A stretch of DNA of 64,000 nucleotides from Polyangiaceae bacterium (GTDB taxonomy: Bacteria > Myxococcota_A > Polyangia > Polyangiales > Polyangiaceae): contig JAICUB010000007.1 of NCBI GenBank assembly GCA_025936045.1, positions 120,787 through 184,786 of the forward strand, written 5' to 3'. Position 1 is the stretch's first letter, and each line of letters begins with the position of its first letter. Positions 8,605 to 16,394 of the stretch are shown here, one piece after another. The translations under genes were made by a program, and so were the position numbers. The notes under the pieces are model-generated. The model worked only from the letters and a program-made list of their open reading frames with translations, did no database searches and was not told the DNA's origin.

Positions 8605-9696
8605 TCAGCGCGCGTTCGGCCCCGGCGCGTTCACCGTGTACGGCCTCGGGAGCGGGCTCGCGTGCGCGAGCTGTTGGACCGACGGCGCTCGCTGCCGCTC
8701 GTAGGGCGGGAGCTCCACGGCGCGGTGGGTCGCTGCTGCTTCGAAGATGGCGTCGAGCACGCGTGCGTCGCACCAGGCCTCTTCCACCGACGGCTCCGGA
8801 TCGCGATCGTAGAGGACGCAATCCGAGAAGTAGGCGAGCTCGGGCGCGAACTGATCGCTCTTTTTGAACACCGTGCGGCGCGCGCGGCCACCGACCGTCA
8901 AATGATGAACGCGCTCGCTCGCATAGTCGTACGCGGGCTCCACGCGGAGGTCCCCCTCGGTGCCCGCAATGCGGTAGCTCGATACGCGCGCGGTGCTGTT
9001 GCCCACGCAGAACATCGCGAGGCACTCGCGCGGAAATTCGAGCACGGCGGCGGTGCTGTCGTCGGTGCCGTTGCGCGTGACGCTCGCGGAGACCACGCGG
9101 AGCGGTTCCGCGCCGAAGAGCGAGCGGGCCGCGTTGACGCAGTACACGCCGAGATCGTAAGCGGCGCCGCCGCCGAGCGCGGGATCGCGACGGATGTCGT
9201 CGGGGCCCACGACGTGCGTGAAGAAGGAGCTGAAGAGCCGCAGCGCACCGAGCTGCCCCGAGCGCGCGATTTCGAGCGCCTCGAGCGTCGCGACCTCGAA
9301 GTGGAGCCGATAGGCGACCATCAGCTTCACGTCGTGGTCGCTACACGCGTCCGCCATGGCACGGCAATCGGCGGCCGTCGGCGCGAGCGGCTTTTCGCAG
9401 AGCACGTGCACGCCGCAGGCCGCCGCGCGCAGCACGAACTCCTTGTGCAGCGCGTTCGGTGTTGCGACGTAGACGGCGTCGATCCGCCCCTCCTCGAGCA
9501 CCGTTTCGAAGTCCGGGTAATCCGCCACGAGCTTCAAGCCGTAACGGTCGCGCAAAGCCGTCCGCTTTTCCGCGTCCCCGGAAACGACGGCGACGAGCTC
9601 GGAGTTTTGCGCGTGCGCGAATGCGGGCAAGACCGCGACCTGCGCGATATTGCCAGCACCCACGACCGCGTAGCGTATGGAACGCGCTTGAGTCAT
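8605..9696 (-). CDS. Gfo/Idh/MocA family oxidoreductase
   Basis: 363 aa NAD(P)-dependent oxidoreductase. The N-terminal Rossmann motif is YAVVGAGNIAQVAVLPAF, followed by YVATPNALHKEFVL and the catalytic-site CEKPLAPT. The C-terminal alpha/beta domain carries the GGGAAYDLGVYCVNAAR block typical of glucose-fructose oxidoreductase relatives. The substrate is probably a sugar or cyclitol but cannot be assigned. No signal peptide. Convergent with the aldehyde-oxidoreductase operon across a terminator hairpin. Confidence 0.9.
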   Translation of the reverse strand: MTQARSIRYAVVGAGNIAQVAVLPAFAHAQNSELVAVVSGDAEKRTALRDRYGLKLVADYPDFETVLEEGRIDAVYVATPNALHKEFVLRAAACGVHVLCEKPLAPTAADCRAMADACSDHDVKLMVAYRLHFEVATLEALEIARSGQLGALRLFSSFFTHVVGPDDIRRDPALGGGAAYDLGVYCVNAARSLFGAEPLRVVSASVTRNGTDDSTAAVLEFPRECLAMFCVGNSTARVSSYRIAGTEGDLRVEPAYDYASERVHHLTVGGRARRTVFKKSDQFAPELAYFSDCVLYDRDPEPSVEEAWCDARVLDAIFEAAATHRAVELPPYERQRAPSVQQLAHASPLPRPYTVNAPGPNAR

Positions 9697-9742
9697 CCGG
9701 TGAGAGGTTGCATGGCGCGCGCCAGGCGCTGCCAGGCGCGCT

Positions 9743-9931
9743 TCAGCCGACCTGTTGCCGTGTTTCGATTTCCGCGGCCTCGGAGCGCGGTCGCGCGCGT
9801 GTCCCGGCGGGCCGACACGAGACGGGCTCGTAGTCCTTGAGCCAGGAGCGGAGCAAATCGGTTGCGTGCTCGGAGCTCACGCCGAGCCGCTGGCTCAGAT
9901 AACGCGTGAAGTCGAACGGAATGTCGTCCAT
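9743..9931 (-). CDS. Small hypothetical protein (62 aa)
   Basis: 62 aa open frame with a plausible soluble helical N-terminal half (DFTRYLSQRLGVSSEHATDL, followed by LRSWLKDYEP) and a basic low-complexity tail. Its codon use looks coding and a GGAG lies about 13 bases upstream of the ATG. No family is recognised. It lies upstream of the oxidoreductase gene on the same strand with a 46-base gap. Confidence 0.4.
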   Translation of the reverse strand: MDDIPFDFTRYLSQRLGVSSEHATDLLRSWLKDYEPVSCRPAGTRARPRSEAAEIETRQQVG

Positions 9932-10104
9932 GTCAGTGGTTCCACTCCAAGCGAAACCCGTGCCAGTGCCGCTTTATGCCGCTCGAACCGCCACGCGCCG
10001 CAAATTGCCGAAATCCGCGGAAATAGATGGCGGGATGCCCGAGGCATGGCGCGACACGCGCGTCTTTCAGACACGCTCGGCGCGGGGCAAGCGTCCGAGG
10101 CTCG

Positions 10105-10251
10105 TCAGTGGCGCTTGAAAAATTGTACATCGCGCTCGTGTTTCTCGGCCGCCGCACGCGTGCGAAACGTCCCCAGATTGCGGCGGCGGCCCGTCTTCGG
10201 GTCGAGCTTCTTCGAGTACAGCCGATACCCTTCGGTGATTTTTCTGATCAT
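10105..10251 (-). CDS. Small basic protein (48 aa), YRLYS...AAAEKHERDVQFFKRH type
   Basis: 48 aa reading frame, running from MIRKITEGYRLYSKKL to AAEKHERDVQFFKRH. It is preceded by a GAAGAGGGC ribosome site directly before the ATG. The pattern (short basic beta strand, then K-T-G-R-R-R-N-L-G-T-F, then an Ala/Glu helix ending in QFFKRH) resembles a family of tiny bacterial proteins with K-x-LGT-x-xT-x-x-AA-x-KRE-x-QVQYFK patterns and no known function. It is too short for most gene finders' cut-offs. Confidence 0.65.
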   Translation of the reverse strand: MIRKITEGYRLYSKKLDPKTGRRRNLGTFRTRAAAEKHERDVQFFKRH

Positions 10252-10347
10252 GCCCTCTTCAGGCAAGATCCCGGCCCGGCATAACGGCTCCGGCGCGAGG
10301 GTTCATGCTTTGCATCCCGGGGTCGTCGGCAAACAGGAGGACCCAAC

Positions 10348-10830
10348 ATGGACGTCCAAAAGATCATGACGACGAACGTCTCTTGCGTGCGCAGCGGCGA
10401 CACGCTGAGCACGGCGGCGCGCGTAATGTGGGATTGTGACTGCGGCTCGGTGCCGGTCGTCGACCCGGCGAGCGACGAGGTCGTCGGCATCGTCACCGAC
10501 CGCGACATCTGTATCGCGACCTGGAGCCACGACCAGCAACCGAGCTCCATCAGCGTGAGCGAGGCGATGTCGAGCGACGTCGTCACCTGTCTGGCCACGG
10601 ACAGCATCGCTTCGGTCGAGAGCCTCATGCGTAGCAAGCAGGTCCGGCGCGTGCCCGTCGTCGATCGGCACCGGAGGCTCGTCGGCATCGTGTCACTCGG
10701 CGACATCGCGATCGCGGCACACCGCGACGCGGGCATCGACACCGCCCCTTCACGTGACGTGGCCGCCGTGCTCGCCCGCGTTTCGGCGAGGCGCAGCGAC
10801 GGAGCGAGCGTCCTCACGCCGCGTCACTGA
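10348..10830 (+). CDS. Tandem CBS-domain protein
   Basis: 160 aa soluble protein made of one CBS pair (Bateman module). CBS1 covers about residues 1-60 (VQKIMTTNVSCV..., GIVTDRDICI) and CBS2 about 68-125 (VSEAMSSDVVTC..., VGIVSLGDIAI). CBS pairs bind adenine nucleotides and usually regulate partner proteins; as a stand-alone protein its partner is unknown. An exemplary AGGAGG ribosome site precedes the ATG. It ends one base before the stop of the convergent glycosidase gene. Confidence 0.9.
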   Translation: MDVQKIMTTNVSCVRSGDTLSTAARVMWDCDCGSVPVVDPASDEVVGIVTDRDICIATWSHDQQPSSISVSEAMSSDVVTCLATDSIASVESLMRSKQVRRVPVVDRHRRLVGIVSLGDIAIAAHRDAGIDTAPSRDVAAVLARVSARRSDGASVLTPRH

Positions 10831-10831
10831 G

Positions 10832-11800
10832 TCAGCGGCAATCCTGCGCGAGGCCGAGGTACACTTGGCCGAGGTTCGTGGGCGATCCGTCGTCGGCGAC
10901 GAGCTTCGCGTTCGGAATCGGATCGGCGCTGAACCACGAGTACCGGAAGACGTGCGGGTTCGCCTCGAGATAGGGCACCGCGGCGCGCATGTATGCCTCC
11001 TGGTCCGCCGCGGAGGCCTTGCCGTCGCACGAGAACTCGGTGAGCCAAATCGGCTTGCCGAACTGCTCGAACCCTTCGAGGCTCCCGCCGGGCTCGAGGT
11101 AGTCCTTCAACGAAGGCAGATCACAATTGTACCAATGCACCGCGACGTAATCGACTTCACAGTCTTTGCACGCCGCGAAAAAGTCCTTGAGGTATTGATA
11201 GGGATCCGTCCCGTTGCAATCCGACGCGGGACCGCAAAAATTCATCCCCGGCGACACGAGCGGCACCTTCGCGGCCTTGGCGTTCGACTCGAGCGTGGGC
11301 CAGAGGGCGGCCGCGGCTTGTGCCGTCAGGTTCGACTGAGCGTGAAAGTTCGGCTCGTTGAACGTGAGCAGGTATTTCGCGCTCGCGGGGACTGCCGTGT
11401 TCACGTCGCCCTTGCCCCAAGCCATCGGGACGAACTCGACGCTGCCCGCACCTTTCATCGACCAGTCGTACCACCAGGCGACGATCGGCGAGAACGCGGG
11501 CCCGGGCGCGGTGTTCGCCGCGATACCGCGCTTGCAACCCATCGCTGCGGCGCCAGCGCCGCCGCTCTCTGAAGCGCCTGCGTCACCATTCAGCGCCGCG
11601 CCCGGGGAGCCGTTCTGGCCGCCGCCGCTCTGCCCGCTGCCGTGGCCGTCGCCGTTATCCGCGCCGGCGCCGGCCGTGTTCGTGCCGCCGGTGCCGCTCG
11701 CACCGTCGATCGGCTTCGCGGCCCCGCCGCCGTCGTTCTTGCTCGTGCACGCGAGCGCCGCGACGACCAAGGCCGAGCTCACCACGCAAGAACGACGCAC
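10832..11800 (-). CDS. GH128-like (Asl1-type) glycosyl hydrolase lipoprotein
   Basis: 322 aa lipoprotein. The signal peptide ends in a lipobox (VAALACTS), followed by a Gly/Ala/Ser linker to about residue 88 and a TIM-barrel catalytic domain of the Asl1-like/GH128 type (beta-1,3-glucanase relatives). Seen: IVAWWYDWS, the acid/base Glu in YLLTFNEPNF, VDYVAVHWYNCD, and the nucleophile Glu in KPIWLTEFSCD, then VFRYSWFSA. It is likely displayed on the cell surface or outer membrane for fungal or plant beta-glucan degradation. The substrate is inferred from family only. Confidence 0.85.
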   Translation of the reverse strand: MRRSCVVSSALVVAALACTSKNDGGGAAKPIDGASGTGGTNTAGAGADNGDGHGSGQSGGGQNGSPGAALNGDAGASESGGAGAAAMGCKRGIAANTAPGPAFSPIVAWWYDWSMKGAGSVEFVPMAWGKGDVNTAVPASAKYLLTFNEPNFHAQSNLTAQAAAALWPTLESNAKAAKVPLVSPGMNFCGPASDCNGTDPYQYLKDFFAACKDCEVDYVAVHWYNCDLPSLKDYLEPGGSLEGFEQFGKPIWLTEFSCDGKASAADQEAYMRAAVPYLEANPHVFRYSWFSADPIPNAKLVADDGSPTNLGQVYLGLAQDCR

Positions 11801-11858
11801 ACCGTCAGCCTACATCGAGACGATGCCTGTCGATCGTGAATTTTGGCACGGACGCCTG

Positions 11859-12686
11859 CTATTCACACACGCGGTCCGAACACTTTTCCCCCGCGGGTGC
11901 GCAGATGCCGCAGCTTGGATTACAGCAGACGAGTCCGACGTTGCACGTTTGCATGCCGCAGGACTGACTCTCGGGATAAGTGATTTCACCCGAGCAGCGG
12001 CGCGACGCGTCGCACGTCGCGCCCGGTCGCACGCACACGCCGCAGCTCGCGTTACAGCATACTTCACCGACGTTGCACGTAGTCGGGCCGCACAGTGCGC
12101 TCGACGGCACCGCCGGCATGCCGCAGATGAACTGCGAGCAGAGCTCACCGGGGTTCGCGCAAGTCCCGCAGCTTGGGTTACAGCAAACTTTGCCCGGCGC
12201 GCACGTCGTCGACCCGCACGAGACGATCGCGGGCGCCGCCGAGGCGGCGGGTGGCGCCGAAGCGACGGCTGCCGCCGAGGCGCTCGCGCTTGCATTCGGG
12301 GCCGGGCTCGCGGACGCCACGGGTGCATTCAAGTCAACGGTGGGTTCAACGTGCAGCACGATGGGCTGCGGGAGACGTGCCGCGAGCGTTTCTCGTTCGT
12401 CCTCGTCGAGAAGCGGCGCTTCGGACCGCGCCGGCACGCCTCTTGGCGATGCGGTCGCGGGTGGCGTCGCTGCGGGCGCCGCGTTGACCGGAAGGCGCAC
12501 CGGCAGAGGCACGGTACTGTGCGGCGGTTCCGGCTCCGCGACCCCTGCGGACCATGGCTCCCAAGCTCGGTAATGGTGCGCCGTAACCAGTGCCACTCCG
12601 ACACTGGCGAGACAGAGTGCCGCGATCCCCACGACCGGCGGCACCCAGCGCTTTCTTTGCCCGCTTCCGAGTGATGTCGTGGCCAT
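11859..12686 (-). CDS. Cys-rich triple-repeat secreted/membrane protein
   Basis: 275 aa. An N-terminal uncleaved-looking transmembrane segment (VVGIAALCLASVGVALVTA, about residues 17-35) is followed by a Pro/Ala/Ser linker (about 45-155) and three near-identical Cys-rich modules. Each module has eight or more cysteines on the plan C-G-x2-T-C-x2-G-x-V-C-C-N-x-S-C-G-x-C, ending the protein. The spacing suggests disulfide-stabilised mini-domains exposed outside the cytoplasm. No biochemical function is assigned. The start at 12686 (MATTSLGSG) is chosen because upstream in-frame sequence overlaps the divergent gene's promoter and coding region. Confidence 0.75.
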   Translation of the reverse strand: MATTSLGSGQRKRWVPPVVGIAALCLASVGVALVTAHHYRAWEPWSAGVAEPEPPHSTVPLPVRLPVNAAPAATPPATASPRGVPARSEAPLLDEDERETLAARLPQPIVLHVEPTVDLNAPVASASPAPNASASASAAAVASAPPAASAAPAIVSCGSTTCAPGKVCCNPSCGTCANPGELCSQFICGMPAVPSSALCGPTTCNVGEVCCNASCGVCVRPGATCDASRRCSGEITYPESQSCGMQTCNVGLVCCNPSCGICAPAGEKCSDRVCE

Positions 12687-12743
12687 GTAAGCGGGAGCTG
12701 CAAGCCGTGGACCAGCTGGCACCGTTCTTGCGATTTGCTGCGC

Positions 12744-13460
12744 ATGGCCATCGGACCCGCCCTCGTTCTCGCAAGCACCGTCGCGCTCGCCGGCCCACAA
12801 GGCCCCGCGGCGCAAAACGCGGACACCGCGGACACGACCGGCACCTCCGCGGACCGCGTGCGTGATGATTGGATGCTTTCCGTCGAAGGCGTGACGCGTG
12901 CGCCCATCGAAGCCGGGTTTCAGGCAGGTGTGGAGATGCCGTTCGGGCTGCGCCTGTTCGGCGGGTACGCGTGGGTGCCGTCCGCGTACATCGACTTCTT
13001 GGCGACGCTCGCCGCGGGCGCGTCCACGGCAAAAACGGTGCTGCAAGATGCTCGCTATGGCGGCAACAGCGGACGTGTCGGCATAGGGTTGCGGCCGTTT
13101 CGACCGATCGGTCTCTACTTCGACGCGAGCGACGCGCGCATGCAACTCGACGCGACGCAGCCGATTCCGAGCTTCTCGGCGCCGGGCTACTCGTTCCCGG
13201 GCGGCACTTATCGGCTGCACACGAATATCGACGCTTGGGCGCTCGAGCTCGGGTATGAGGGCGAAATCGAGCGACGCTTGGTGCTCGGCGCCGCGCTCGG
13301 TCTGAGTGGTGCCTTCGGTTCGTCCACGAGGATCGTACCCGTGGGCAGCGCCCCGAACGAGACCACGGCGCTGAGCGAAGCGAGCAGCGACATCGACCAC
13401 GTCTTTCGCACGAACGTGCTACCGACGCTGACCCTCCGCCTCGGGTTCGACCTCATCTGA
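12744..13460 (+). CDS. Putative outer-membrane beta-barrel protein
   Basis: 238 aa with a Sec signal peptide (MAIGPALVLASTVALAG) and mature sequence dominated by alternating amphipathic strands (LRLFGGYAWVPSAYIDFL, GRVGIGLRPFRPIGLYFDA), ending in LPTLTLRLGFDLI. The terminal aromatic/hydrophobic strand is typical of outer-membrane barrels. No specific family recognised. It is transcribed divergently from the Cys-rich repeat protein across a short gap, so the two may share regulation. A TTG nine bases upstream is an alternative start. Confidence 0.7.
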   Translation: MAIGPALVLASTVALAGPQGPAAQNADTADTTGTSADRVRDDWMLSVEGVTRAPIEAGFQAGVEMPFGLRLFGGYAWVPSAYIDFLATLAAGASTAKTVLQDARYGGNSGRVGIGLRPFRPIGLYFDASDARMQLDATQPIPSFSAPGYSFPGGTYRLHTNIDAWALELGYEGEIERRLVLGAALGLSGAFGSSTRIVPVGSAPNETTALSEASSDIDHVFRTNVLPTLTLRLGFDLI

Positions 13461-13466
13461 CGAGAT

Positions 13467-13490
13467 GCGGGCCCGCCCGCGGGGGCCCGC
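13467..13490. terminator. GC hairpin between convergent genes
   Basis: GCGGGCCC / GGGCCCGC stem with an 8-base loop directly after the stop of the beta-barrel gene, and before the convergent small lipoprotein gene. It may work as a terminator for the upper strand; there is no U run. Confidence 0.45.
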
Positions 13491-13526
13491 CACTTCACGC
13501 TCGATACGCGCTGCCTTCCGCGGAAG

Positions 13527-13706
13527 TCAGGTGCCGAGGATCCGAACGAGCACGGCGAGGATCGCCGCGAGCCCGAGCTCCGAAAGCAATCCCTCCCAAA
13601 TACCCTGCTTGAAGACGTCGCCGATTACGGCGCAACCACTGATGGCGACGACCAGTGGAAGCAACGCCAGCGGAGAAAAAGAAACTCGTCCAAGGTGAGT
13701 GCGCAT
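13527..13706 (-). CDS. Small membrane lipoprotein (59 aa)
   Basis: 59 aa peptide with a lipoprotein signal (LALLPLVVAISGC, lipobox ISGC), a short AVIGDVFKQGIWEG segment, and a second hydrophobic helix at the C-terminus (LGLAAILAVLVRILG). The start at 13706 (MRTHLG) has a good AGGAGG site upstream; a longer frame from 13736 lacks one. Similar tiny proteins with GCAVIGDxFKxG are common as unknowns in proteobacteria and myxobacteria. Function unknown. Confidence 0.65.
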   Translation of the reverse strand: MRTHLGRVSFSPLALLPLVVAISGCAVIGDVFKQGIWEGLLSELGLAAILAVLVRILGT

Positions 13707-13916
13707 AGGGCCTCCTCGCACGCATCGAAAAAGCAAGGGCCGTGCCGCGCTCCTCGCCCCGCACGGAGAGCCCTAAAGCGCTGGCGGTGACGCTTTCCTT
13801 CAATCCTGCCGATGTGGTCCGAGGAGCCCCGTCCGATTTCGCCTCACCCGCGGCGGCTTCGAGACGGTCAGCGTCGTTCGCGAGGGCTTGGTCGAATCAC
13901 GCGGACTCGCGCGTCC

Positions 13917-14120
13917 CTAGAATAGACGAACCGCGAAGTAGAACGCGCCGCCCAGATATCCGAAGGTCGAGCTCGCGACGAGCAGCACCCACGCCGGATG
14001 CAGCCGCCGCGGGCGGAGCCGAGCGAGCGCCGCTTGACGCACCTGCTCGGAGCGCGCCGGATCCGGAGTGGGGTTCGGCAGCGCGGCGAGGCGCGCGAGC
14101 ACGGGGTCGTCGTGAGTCAC
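13917..14120 (-). CDS. Small single-pass membrane protein, possible anti-sigma partner
   Basis: 67 aa protein with a charged, helical N-terminus (MTHDDPVLARLAALPNPTPD, then RSEQVRQAALARLRPRR) and one C-terminal transmembrane helix (AWVLLVASSTFGYLGGAFYF). The start overlaps the stop of the upstream ECF sigma gene by 4 bases (ATGA). Position and topology fit a minimal membrane anti-sigma or accessory factor, although no anti-sigma zinc motif is present. Assignment is by context only. Confidence 0.65.
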   Translation of the reverse strand: MTHDDPVLARLAALPNPTPDPARSEQVRQAALARLRPRRLHPAWVLLVASSTFGYLGGAFYFAVRLF

Positions 14121-14674
14121 GGGCGGGTTCTCCGGGCGAAAGGGGCGACGGGAAGGCGCGAAAGCTCGGCAAGCAACCGCGAACGGGCGCGCGACAAGCG
14201 CTGGCGGAGCGCCGCGGAATCGACGCCGAGCAAGCGGGCGATCGCGTCGCGTTCGAGTCCGTCAACGGCCACGAGCAAGAGCACTTCGCGATCTTCGAAT
14301 CGCAATGCCCCGAGCGCGCGCTCGACGTCGCCGAGCAGAAGACGCGCTTCCACGTCCGGCGGTGGACTCGAGAGCGCTTCGAGCGCTGCGTCGTCGAGCT
14401 CCAAGGGCGCGCGGCGCGCGTGACTCAGGTAGGCATTGCGCGCGACCGCATAAAGCCAAGCTCGCAAATCCGAATCTCGCGCGAGCTCGGGACCGCGCTC
14501 GGCGAGTCGCAAGAACACGTGCTGCAGGAGATCCTCCGCGACGTCGCGCCGGCCTGAAAGCCGAGTGAGAAAGCCGAGCAGTGGGCCTGCGTGAGCGGCA
14601 TACGCAAGATCGAAGCCGCGCGGTTCGCGCCGTCTGAGCAGCGCGAGCGCCTCGAGATCCGCCGCGCTGCTCAT
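14117..14674 (-). CDS. ECF-type RNA polymerase sigma factor
   Basis: 185 aa sigma-70 family ECF protein. Region 2 is seen at about residues 25-85 (RRDVAEDLLQHVFLRLAERG, LRAWLYAVARNAYLSHARR) and region 4 at about 118-170 (LRFEDREVLLLVAVDGLERD, LGVDSAALRQRLSRARSRLL). It is probably paired with the 67 aa membrane protein encoded by the overlapping downstream gene. The start at 14674 is preferred; the open frame continues upstream but overlaps the promoter region of the divergent membrane-protein gene. Confidence 0.85.
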   Translation of the reverse strand: MSSAADLEALALLRRREPRGFDLAYAAHAGPLLGFLTRLSGRRDVAEDLLQHVFLRLAERGPELARDSDLRAWLYAVARNAYLSHARRAPLELDDAALEALSSPPPDVEARLLLGDVERALGALRFEDREVLLLVAVDGLERDAIARLLGVDSAALRQRLSRARSRLLAELSRLPVAPFARRTRP

Positions 14675-14758
14675 GTCACCAAAGATAACGCGTGAACCGG
14701 CGCCGCGTGACAGGCGGTCACGCTCGCGCGAGCCGTGCGTTATCGGACGGAGGTTCAA

Positions 14759-15133
14759 ATGATCCAGAAGTTCTTCGAAGAAGGCGGCTTTGCCATGTTT
14801 TTCCTGGTGGCGTTCGGGGTCGCGACCCTGGCCGCCGCGAGCGTCTATGCGAGCCGACTCCGGCGCGTGGCGCTGCGCATCACGCTCGCGCTCGCGCTCG
14901 CCACGACGTTCACGACACTCACCGGCATCTGTGTGGATCTGGCCGCCGTCGGACATGGTGCGCCGGCTTTCGTGGCGCACCATCCGGGCGTGTCGCTCAC
15001 CGAAGCCGTGCTCCAGGGCATAGCGGAGTCGCTCGCCCCCGGCGTGCTCGGCTTCACCTTCGTCGCGCTCGCCGCGTTGATCACGACGCTCGGGTTGTAC
15101 CGGGAGCCGAGCTCTCAGCCGACGGTACGCTGA
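14759..15133 (+). CDS. MotA/TolQ/ExbB-like small membrane protein
   Basis: 124 aa with three hydrophobic segments (FAMFFLVAFGVATLAAAS; ITLALALATTFTTLTGIC; LAPGVLGFTFVALAALIT). The arrangement, with ITEA-like VSLTEAVLQGIAESLAPGVLGF before the last helix, resembles the ExbB/TolQ/MotA proton-channel fold in shortened form. The start at 14759 has a GGAGG site 6-10 bases upstream. No ExbD partner is adjacent, so a channel role is speculative. Confidence 0.65.
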   Translation: MIQKFFEEGGFAMFFLVAFGVATLAAASVYASRLRRVALRITLALALATTFTTLTGICVDLAAVGHGAPAFVAHHPGVSLTEAVLQGIAESLAPGVLGFTFVALAALITTLGLYREPSSQPTVR

Positions 15134-15339
15134 TCCCACGTGCCAACGGTGTCGAAGCGCTGCGCATTGCATCACCGCTCAAGTTCCGGCACGTGTGAGA
15201 GTCACGGCATACGGCTTGCTTAATCCCAAGAAACTCGCTGAGTTGAGCCATAGTGTGCCAACGATGCTTACAGCGAGGAGCCTTCGCAGCTTGTCTCGAC
15301 ACACCGGAGCGCGCTCGGGTGTAGCTCGTGGAGTAACGC

Positions 15340-16128
15340 ATGACTTCCAAACTTCTTTACGTCGCATTGGTCCTCTCGCTCGGGTGCAGCGGTCATAGCG
15401 AGGATCATTCGACTTCGCCGGAGGGCGGAAGCGGCGGGACGGCGGGCGCGAGCTCGGGAGTGGGGGGTGGCTCCGGCACCAGCGGCGGCTCGAGCAGCGG
15501 AGGCGGATCGGGTGCAGGCGGCAGCGGAGGCTCGCCCACGAGCGGCGGCTCCGGCGGCGAAACCGGCGGGACGAGGGCAACCGGCGGCAGCGGCGCAACC
15601 GCGGGCGGCGGGACGGCTGGCGGCGGGACGGCCGGCGGCGCCGGAACAGGGAGCGGCGGCCGCTCCGGGACAGGCGGAACGAGCGGTCACTCGGGCAGCG
15701 CTAACGGCGGGATAGCCGGTGAAGGGGGCAGCGCTGAGGCAGGTGCGAGCGGCGCGGCGGGCAGCGCGAGCACGGCATGCGGCGGCCTCGCCGCGAAGAT
15801 GTGCGGCACGGACGAGGTGTGCCACTGGTCAAATGGCAGCTGCGGCACCGGCGATCAACCGGGGGAATGCATCCTCGTCGGCGGAACGGTCTGCGGAGCG
15901 ACTCCCGTCTGCGGCTGCGACGGCAAGGCCTACGCGAACGCGTGCCGCGCTTACGGCGCCGGCGTCGACACCACGCCGGACGACTCCTGCGCGCTCGGCA
16001 ACGGCGCCCAAGGCGACACCTGTCTCGTCGACGACGATTGCAGCGGGACGCTCAAGTGCTGCTCCTTGCCGATCGGTTTGATGAAATGCACGACCCCGAT
16101 GGGCTCGATGTGCCCGCTGACGCCGTGA
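15340..16128 (+). CDS. Gly-rich lipoprotein with Kazal-like Cys-rich C-terminus
   Basis: 262 aa. A lipoprotein signal (LLYVALVLSLGCSG) is followed by a Gly/Ser/Thr linker of about 115 residues, then a Cys-rich module: ACGGLAAKMCGTDEVCHW, GGTVCGATPVCGCDGKAYAN (a Kazal-type C-G-x-D-G-x-x-Y pattern) and CLVDDDCSGTLKCCSLP. Kazal-like folds inhibit serine proteases, so a surface-anchored protease-inhibitor or adhesion role is possible. The linker style is typical of Polyangia surface lipoproteins. Confidence 0.75.
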   Translation: MTSKLLYVALVLSLGCSGHSEDHSTSPEGGSGGTAGASSGVGGGSGTSGGSSSGGGSGAGGSGGSPTSGGSGGETGGTRATGGSGATAGGGTAGGGTAGGAGTGSGGRSGTGGTSGHSGSANGGIAGEGGSAEAGASGAAGSASTACGGLAAKMCGTDEVCHWSNGSCGTGDQPGECILVGGTVCGATPVCGCDGKAYANACRAYGAGVDTTPDDSCALGNGAQGDTCLVDDDCSGTLKCCSLPIGLMKCTTPMGSMCPLTP

Positions 16129-16394
16129 GCCGGCGTCGGACGCCTGCGAGGCCCCGTCGGACGCCGTGAGACCTCGCGAGGAGTAGCTGTAAATCGAGAG
16201 CTCGTTCCGGCGGGCACAGTTGGATGTGTGTCTGAGTCGTACTCGCACCCTTCGCGTCCCGCGGCGTTCGCACACGAGCCACGTTTTGTACGAAGCGCCG
16301 GCGCGCGCACGCGAACTCTTTGACAAGAAAAAGTACAGCTGAGTAAGCTCCGAGGATCATCAGGGGCCAACGGCACGAACAGGCGGGCAAGCCC
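16129..16394. other. Intergenic region with short direct repeats
   Basis: About 266 bases without a recognisable gene. Just after the lipoprotein stop an imperfect duplication of CGTCGGACGCC occurs, separated by about 11 bases, which can also fold into a weak hairpin. The rest is less GC-rich than its surroundings and probably holds the promoter of the downstream porin-sensor-kinase block. No clear -35/-10 or -24/-12 element found. Confidence 0.4.

Noticed and set aside
9933..10157. Minus-strand 74-codon frame
   Set aside because: It overlaps the 3' part of the better-supported 48-codon gene, lacks a ribosome site and has no domain-like pattern.
11841..11865. TGGCACG...CTGC as a sigma-54 promoter
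   Set aside because: The spacing between the GG and GC elements is one base too long, and the site does not precede a gene on that strand.
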